Shown in pieces: positions 59,097 through 64,000 of a stretch of DNA of 64,000 nucleotides (position 1 is its first letter; each line of letters starts with the position of its first letter). The notes beneath the pieces are model-generated. The model searched no databases and was not told the origin of the DNA. It saw only the letters and a list, made by a program, of their open reading frames with translations. Location of the stretch: positions 6,807,001-6,871,000 of the forward strand of contig NZ_CP118574.1 in assembly GCF_028898845.1 (NCBI RefSeq), written 5' to 3'. This DNA comes from Streptomyces sp. WZ-12. GTDB taxonomy: Bacteria > Actinomycetota > Actinomycetes > Streptomycetales > Streptomycetaceae. A program made the translations under genes and the position numbers.

Positions 59097-60365
59097 TCAC
59101 AGCAGCGCGAACTGGCCCTCCGGGCCCTCCTCCTGGTGATCGAGCACCGACGCCGGTCGGGTCGCCGAGGCCGGCGCCGGCAGCACCCCCGCGGCCCGCA
59201 GCTCCGCCGTCCCGAGCCGTGGTCCGTCCGCGACCGCCCGCGCCAACTGCGCGACCTCCGGCGCCAGTTCGGCCAGCAGCGCCAACACCGTGACCAGCTC
59301 CAGGAGTTCCGAGGTCCACTCCTGCGGCCAGGCCGCCGGGCGCAGCGCCGCCAGGGAGCCGGACTCGACGGGCTCCGCGCCGGCGGCGCCGGCGGCGGCG
59401 CGGTGCGCGAACCACTCCGCCAGCACCCGGGTGCCCCCGGCGTGGAACTCCCAGGCGCCCGCCGGGACCGGTGAGATCCGGCCGTCGCCGAGCAGCAGCG
59501 CCTCGTCCTCGGGGTCGTAGTCCAGGGTCGGCGGCAGCCCGCGGGTCGGCAGCGCGGCCCGTACGTAGGGGCGCCGGCCGCCGGGCAACCGGGGCCGCCC
59601 GCCCGGTCCGTTGGGGCCGTCGGCGCCGTGGCCGCCCCAGGTGTGCAGCCACAGCAGGCGGCTGCCGAGCGCCACCCCGCGGTCCCAGAGCGCCGGGTCG
59701 GTGGTGAGCGGCACCGCGGTGCCGTCGGGGGAGTGCTCCGCGGCGGCCGCGATCCAGGCCAGCAGGGCGGGCGGGGTGACCGGGCGGCCCAGGCGGTCGG
59801 CGAGGAGCGCGGCCAGGCCGGGGGCGAGGTTGGGCTCGGTGCCGCCGGGCCGGCGGTAGAGCGGATGGATCCGGCCGGGTCGCCCGGCCGGCGAGCGCCC
59901 GTCCGGGAGCAGTGCGGAGCACACCACCGCGGGCCCGCCGGCCTGCGGGACGTGCCCCAACTCGACCAGGAAGAGCTGGTGTTCGTCGGCGACCCGCCAC
60001 AACTCCGGGCGGGCGACGTCGATCAGCCGGTGGTCGGGCAGCAACCACTGCCGGTCGAACGGGCCGTGCAGCACCCGCACCGGCTCCGGGCACCGGCCGA
60101 CCGCCCGGGACAGCCGCGCGGTCGGGGTGTCCACGCCGGGGAGTTGGGCGACCGCGGACGTCACGGTGCGGGCCCGGGACGGGCGGAACAGCAGCGCGCG
60201 GGCGGCCGGGTCGGCGTCGGCCAGGGCCCGCCAACGGGCGCGCAGCGCGGCCGGATCCGGGTCCCGCACCCAGGAGCGGCCGAGCCGTAGCGGCGCCACG
60301 GACCACGGCATCAGATCGGACAGCCGCGGCGCGGCCGGAACCGGCGCGCCCTGCTTCGCCGTCAC
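59097..60365 (-). CDS. Protein resembling type ISP restriction/modification enzymes
   Basis: A 422-aa protein. It begins APRLSDLMPWSVAPLRLGRS and WVRDPDPAALRARWRALADA, sequence I associate with Streptomyces proteins annotated as type ISP restriction/modification enzymes. Other landmarks: GPFDRQWLLPDHRLIDVARP, VAPGLAALLADRLGRPVTPP-like text and LWDRGVALGSRLLWLHTWGG. It contains only the region related to the target-recognition/C-terminal domain of such enzymes. I see no helicase motif, no methyltransferase NPPY and no nuclease motif, so it is unlikely to be a complete R-M system. The start is GTG 60363-60365 (GGGGAGGGG 6-7 nt before), preferred to an ATG at 60404. Confidence 0.65.
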   Translation of the reverse strand: MTAKQGAPVPAAPRLSDLMPWSVAPLRLGRSWVRDPDPAALRARWRALADADPAARALLFRPSRARTVTSAVAQLPGVDTPTARLSRAVGRCPEPVRVLHGPFDRQWLLPDHRLIDVARPELWRVADEHQLFLVELGHVPQAGGPAVVCSALLPDGRSPAGRPGRIHPLYRRPGGTEPNLAPGLAALLADRLGRPVTPPALLAWIAAAAEHSPDGTAVPLTTDPALWDRGVALGSRLLWLHTWGGHGADGPNGPGGRPRLPGGRRPYVRAALPTRGLPPTLDYDPEDEALLLGDGRISPVPAGAWEFHAGGTRVLAEWFAHRAAAGAAGAEPVESGSLAALRPAAWPQEWTSELLELVTVLALLAELAPEVAQLARAVADGPRLGTAELRAAGVLPAPASATRPASVLDHQEEGPEGQFALL

Positions 60366-60533
60366 GCGGAGCCCCTCCCCGGACCGATGGTTGACCCCCG
60401 GCATGGTAACGGCGGGCGCCGCGCCCGTTCGCCGCACCCACCCCGCTCCAGCCCAGCGGGTGACACGGTCTTCCGCCTGCTGATCTTGGCGCAGTACCGT
60501 CCCCGTTCGGACACCTGCCAAGGGAGGACCGGC

Positions 60534-61955
60534 ATGACGGACGCCGCACCCAGGCCGAAACGGTGCGGGCGGAACCCCGCCCCCGCGCCCCAACGGCCAG
60601 AGGGGAGCCCCGCCGCGACCAGGGTCGCCGCGCGCCTGGACCGGCTGCCGGCGTCCCGCTGGCACCGCCGGGTCACGCTGGTCGTCGGCGTCGGCGCCTT
60701 CTTCGACCTCTACGAGGTCTTCCTGGGCGGGGTGCTCGCCGCGGTGCTGGCCGACCGGTGGGGCCTGGGGCACCTCGCGAAGTCCTCGGTGATCGCCGCC
60801 GGGTTCCTGGGGATGTTCGTCGGCGCCAACGTGCTGTCGGTGCTCGCCGACCGGCTGGGCCGGCGCCGGATGTTCCTGGTGAACCTCGGCGGTTATGCGC
60901 TGTTCTCACTGGCCGCCGCGGCCGCTCCCGACCTCGGCTGGCTGCTGGGCCTGCGCTTCCTGGCCGGGCTCGGGCTCGGCGCCGAACTCGTCCTGGTCGA
61001 CACCTACTTGGCGGAGCTCCTGCCGCGGGCGGTCCGGGGCCGCTACCTCGCGCACGCCTACACCCTCGGCTTCGTCGGCGTCCCGGTGGCGGCGCTGCTC
61101 GGCGCCCGCCTGGTGGCCGGACACCAGTTGCTGGGCGTCGACGGCTGGCGCTGGCTGCTGGCCGCCGGCGCGCTGGGGGCCGCGTTCATCCAGGTGATGC
61201 GCCGGCAACTGCCGGAGTCGCCGCGGTGGTTGAGCGTCCAGGGCCGCACCGAGGAGGCGGATCGGATCGTCACCGACATCGAGCGGCGGGTGGCGGCGGA
61301 GACCGGCACCAGCCTGCCGTCCGTCCCGGACGTCGAGCCCGTCCCGGAGCGGCGGGTGCCGCTGGGCGAGATGTTCCGCGGCGAGCAGCGGCGCCGGACG
61401 CTGATGTGGTGGATCTTCCAGGTGCTCCAGACCGTCGGCTACTACGGCTTCGGCTCGCTGGCGCCGGTGGTGCTCACCGCCAAGGGGCACACCGTCACCG
61501 ACTCGCTGCTGTACGCGGCGCTCGGCTACTGCGGCTATCCGCTCGGCTCCGCGCTGTCCGCCCCGCTGATCGACCGGATCGAGCGCCGCACCCTGATCAT
61601 CGCCGCGGCGCTGGGCATGGCCGCCTGCGGCCTGGCCTTCGGCTTCGCCGCCGCCCCCTGGGCGATCATCGCCTTCGGCCTCCTGCTGACGGTGTGCAGC
61701 AACGTCTTCTCCAACGCCTTCCACGTCTACCAGACCGAGATCTTCCCCACCGCCCTGCGCAGCAGCGCCATCGGCATCGCCTACGCGCTGTCCCGACTCA
61801 CCTCGGTCGTGCTGCCGTTCGTGGCGCTGTCGGTGCTGACCGCCCTCGGGCCACTCGCCGTCTTCACCGGGTCCGCGGCGCTGCTGGTGCTGCTCTGCCT
61901 GGACGTGGCGCTGCTGGGTCCGCGCACCACCGGGCGGAGCCTGGAGCGGATCTGA
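60534..61955 (+). CDS. MFS transporter, sugar/metabolite:H+ symporter type
   Basis: A 473-aa membrane transporter with 12 predicted helices. Family signatures are NVLSVLADRLGRRRMFLVNL between helices 2 and 3, FLAGLGLGAELVLVDTYLAE in helix 4, LPESPRWLSVQGRTEEADRI after helix 6, and QTEIFPTALRSSAIGIAYAL near helix 10. It resembles members carrying aromatic acids or other small organic acids. The substrate is unknown; the adjacent GntR regulator and homogentisate dioxygenase suggest an aromatic compound. AGGGAGG precedes the ATG. It converges on the GntR gene, 20 bp away. Confidence 0.88.
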   Translation: MTDAAPRPKRCGRNPAPAPQRPEGSPAATRVAARLDRLPASRWHRRVTLVVGVGAFFDLYEVFLGGVLAAVLADRWGLGHLAKSSVIAAGFLGMFVGANVLSVLADRLGRRRMFLVNLGGYALFSLAAAAAPDLGWLLGLRFLAGLGLGAELVLVDTYLAELLPRAVRGRYLAHAYTLGFVGVPVAALLGARLVAGHQLLGVDGWRWLLAAGALGAAFIQVMRRQLPESPRWLSVQGRTEEADRIVTDIERRVAAETGTSLPSVPDVEPVPERRVPLGEMFRGEQRRRTLMWWIFQVLQTVGYYGFGSLAPVVLTAKGHTVTDSLLYAALGYCGYPLGSALSAPLIDRIERRTLIIAAALGMAACGLAFGFAAAPWAIIAFGLLLTVCSNVFSNAFHVYQTEIFPTALRSSAIGIAYALSRLTSVVLPFVALSVLTALGPLAVFTGSAALLVLLCLDVALLGPRTTGRSLERI

Positions 61956-61975
61956 GCGGCGGGCCGCCGGGGCCC

Positions 61976-62725
61976 TCAGTGCGCGTCCAGCGTCACCGTG
62001 AACGAGAACCGGTCGCCCCGGTAGTGGATCAGCGCGACGTCGAGCACCCGCCCGGACGCGTCGTAGGTGACACCGGTGTAGTGCAGGATCGGGCTGAGCA
62101 GCGGCACCCGCAGCAGCCGGGCGGTCTCGGGGTCGGCCAGCCGCGCCTCGACGGTGTCGGTGATCCGCCCGATCCGCACGCCCACCGCGTCCCGCAGCAC
62201 CTTCGTCATCGGCCACCGGGTGAGGTCGGCGGGGTCGATCCGGGCCGCGACGTCGGGGCGCACGTAGTTGCGCGCGTGGTTGGTCGGCTCGTCCGTCGCC
62301 TCGTCGCCGCGCAACCGCCGAAAACCGGCGACCTCCGCCGTCTCGGGAAAGTATTCGGACAGTTCGGCGGGAACGGGGACCGGCCCGTGTTCCAGCAGCG
62401 CGGTGCGCATCCCGGACTGCTGGGCCACGATCGCGTCCACCGACCCCAACAGCCGCACCGGCGCCCCGCGCCGCGCGCGGGGCTCGATGAAGGTGCCCCG
62501 GCGCCGGTGCCGGCTGATCAACCCCTCCGTCTCCAACTCCTTCAGCGCCTGACGCATGGTCAAGACGCTGACGCCGTAGTGCGCGGCGAGCGCGTCCTCG
62601 GTGGGCAGCCGTAGTGGTGCGTCGGGCGAGCGACCCAATATGGAGGCGCGCAGGGACTGCGAGACCTGGTACCACAGCGGCAGCTTGCGGTTCAGGGCGA
62701 GCGAGTCGGGAGCGAAGGTGGTCAT
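61976..62725 (-). CDS. GntR/HutC-family regulator with UTRA domain
   Basis: A 249-aa regulator. The winged helix is LPLWYQVSQSLRASILGRSP, LRLPTEDALAAHYGVSVLTM and RQALKELETEGLISRHRRRG. The UTRA effector domain follows (about 95-245, FRRLRGDEATDEPTNHARNY, VGVRIGRITDTVEARLADPE, LLRVPLLSPILHYTGVTYDA). It is read in the same direction as the homogentisate dioxygenase gene, 36 bp after its stop, so it probably belongs to and controls the tyrosine-degradation operon. Confidence 0.9.
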   Translation of the reverse strand: MTTFAPDSLALNRKLPLWYQVSQSLRASILGRSPDAPLRLPTEDALAAHYGVSVLTMRQALKELETEGLISRHRRRGTFIEPRARRGAPVRLLGSVDAIVAQQSGMRTALLEHGPVPVPAELSEYFPETAEVAGFRRLRGDEATDEPTNHARNYVRPDVAARIDPADLTRWPMTKVLRDAVGVRIGRITDTVEARLADPETARLLRVPLLSPILHYTGVTYDASGRVLDVALIHYRGDRFSFTVTLDAH

Positions 62726-62761
62726 GGTGGGTTCCCCGGTCTGCGGAGCTGGTCGGCGGTG

Positions 62762-64000
62762 CTACGGGCGGAAATGGCGCTGCAGACCCTGCCACACGTC
62801 GTCGTAGCCGCGCTGGAGATGGCCGGCGTCCCTGGCCTGCGGGGTGAGCGTCAGCGGCCAGCGGGTCTCGAACATGAAGGCCAGCCCGTCGTCGATCTTC
62901 TGCGGGGCCAACTCGGCGGCGCTGGCCCGCTCGAAGGTCTCCCGGTCCGGACCGTGCGCCGACATCATGTTGTGCAACGAGCCGCCGCCGGGCACGAACC
63001 CTCCCTTGCCGCCGGTCTTGGCGTCGTAGGCGCCCTCGATCAGGCCCATGTACTCGGTCATCACATTGCGGTGGAAGTACGGCGGGCGGAAGGTGTCCTC
63101 GCCGACCAGCCAACGCGGCGCGAACACCACGAAGTCGACACCGGCCAGCCCCGGGGTGTCCGAGGGCGAGGTCAGCACCGTGAAGATCGACGGGTCCGGA
63201 TGGTCGTAGCTGATCGAGCCGATGACGTTGAAGCGCCGCAGGTCGTAGACGTAGGGGACGTGGTTGCCGTGCCAGGCGACGACGTCCAGGGGGGAGTGGT
63301 CGTAGGTCGCGGTCCACAGGTGGCCGCCGAACTTGTTGACCACCTCGACCGGGCCCTCGACGTCCTCGTAGGCGGCGGTCGGGGCGAGGAAGTCCCGGGC
63401 GTTCGCCAGGCCGTTGGCGCCGATCGGGCCGAGGTCGGGCAGCTCGAAGGGGCGGCCGTAGTTCTCGCAGACGTAGCCGCGGGCGGTGTCGGCCAACAGC
63501 TCCACCCGGAAGCGGACCCCGCGCGGGATCAGCGCCACATGGCCCGGTTCGGCCCGCAGCAGGCCGAATTCGGTGCGCAGCAGCAGCCCGCCGTGCTCCG
63601 GCACGATCAGCAGCTCGCCGTCCGCGTCGCCGAACACCCGCCGTTCCATGGGGGCGTTGATGTGGTAGAGGTGCACCGCCATCCCGGCGCGCTGGGTGGC
63701 GTCGCCGTTGCCGCCCAGCGTCCACAGGCCGTCGACGAAGTCCGTCGGGTCGGCGGGCTCGGGGAGCGGGTTCCAGCGCAGCCGGTTGGGGTCGGGCAGG
63801 CACTCGGTGAACGGCGCCGAGCGGATCTCGCCGCGGTTGGCGCGGGCGAACGGCGGGTGCGCGGCCGACGGCCGGATGCGGTAGAGCCAGGACCGGCGGT
63901 TGTGCCGGCGCGGTTCGGTGAAGGCGGAGCCGCTGAGCTGCTCCGCGTAGAGCCCGAGGGGGGCTCGTTGGGGGGAATTGCGGCCCACCGGCAGCGCGCC
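62762..64000 (-). CDS. hmgA: Homogentisate 1,2-dioxygenase, N-terminus cut by window edge
   Basis: 413 codons are visible; the frame stays open to the right edge, where it reads [24 protein letters not shown]. Family members have about 25-30 more residues before this. The enzyme opens the ring of homogentisate to maleylacetoacetate in tyrosine catabolism. Marks: [38 protein letters not shown] and the iron-ligand region [20 protein letters not shown] with [20 protein letters not shown]. The GTG at 63986-63988 is internal, not the start. The GntR gene follows on the same strand. Confidence 0.95.
   Translation of the reverse strand, partial: GALPVGRNSPQRAPLGLYAEQLSGSAFTEPRRHNRRSWLYRIRPSAAHPPFARANRGEIRSAPFTECLPDPNRLRWNPLPEPADPTDFVDGLWTLGGNGDATQRAGMAVHLYHINAPMERRVFGDADGELLIVPEHGGLLLRTEFGLLRAEPGHVALIPRGVRFRVELLADTARGYVCENYGRPFELPDLGPIGANGLANARDFLAPTAAYEDVEGPVEVVNKFGGHLWTATYDHSPLDVVAWHGNHVPYVYDLRRFNVIGSISYDHPDPSIFTVLTSPSDTPGLAGVDFVVFAPRWLVGEDTFRPPYFHRNVMTEYMGLIEGAYDAKTGGKGGFVPGGGSLHNMMSAHGPDRETFERASAAELAPQKIDDGLAFMFETRWPLTLTPQARDAGHLQRGYDDVWQGLQRHFRP

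Overview
The window is high-GC actinobacterial chromosome, most likely Streptomyces. The evidence is the extreme G/C bias at third codon positions, ATGA-overlapping operons, a streptogrisin / subtilisin-inhibitor set, DnaE2 with an ImuB-like partner, and an integrated Streptomyces-type conjugative element. About two thirds is ordinary host sequence. The stretch from about 27.53 to 47.30 kb is a complete-looking actinomycete integrative and conjugative element (AICE).

Left host arm, 1-27.5 kb. First comes a transport and oxidation operon: two HisM/HisQ-type permeases, an FAD/NAD(P)-binding protein, an ATPase, a lipoprotein solute receptor, two luciferase-like flavin monooxygenases and a DUF1684 protein. 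A GNAT acetyltransferase diverges from it, with a Cys-ending HIDFGR-type leader peptide upstream. The set resembles the Bacillus ytm/ytn systems for S-modified cysteines, so I infer organosulfur scavenging. Next is a secreted-protease cluster: streptogrisin B-like and D-like proteases, a slipin, and a Streptomyces subtilisin inhibitor. A TetR/SDR pair and a DUF3533 membrane protein follow. An SOS-boxed dnaE2 / imuB-like pair comes after that, then a PPOX flavoprotein, a secreted lipase, an amino-acid permease with a divergent Lrp regulator, and a sortase-tagged AA10 polysaccharide monooxygenase.

The AICE, 27534-47301, is bounded by a 17-bp near-identical direct repeat. From left to right it carries: a GntR-Nudix fusion regulator; an XRE regulator; a promoter filled by two perfect 14-bp palindromes; a long run of small cargo and spread genes; a 736-aa membrane protein with a duplicated C-terminal domain; the FtsK-like TraB translocase, followed by inverted repeats that look like its clt locus; an SSB; a frameshifted gene; a primase-polymerase; a DUF3631 ATPase with eleven 9-bp iterons at its 3' end; and xis and int. 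The modules give excision (xis/int), replication (Prim-Pol, DUF3631 ATPase, SSB, iterons), double-stranded DNA transfer (TraB/clt), spread (membrane proteins) and control (GntR-Nudix, XRE). The regulators, xis and int have visibly lower GC than the host.

Right host arm, 47.3-64 kb. It holds a PAS-GAF-SpoIIE-HATPase phosphatase, asparagine synthetase B, a YtrA-type GntR regulator, dimethylargininase, a DUF5925 AAA ATPase, and a small membrane protein overlapping a DUF1275 protein. Then come a secreted subtilase and a divergent SGNH esterase sharing an upstream motif, a small basic protein, a protein resembling type ISP restriction/modification enzymes, an MFS transporter, a GntR/UTRA regulator and homogentisate dioxygenase, which runs off the window. 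No rRNA gene, CRISPR array, transposase or complete tRNA was found.
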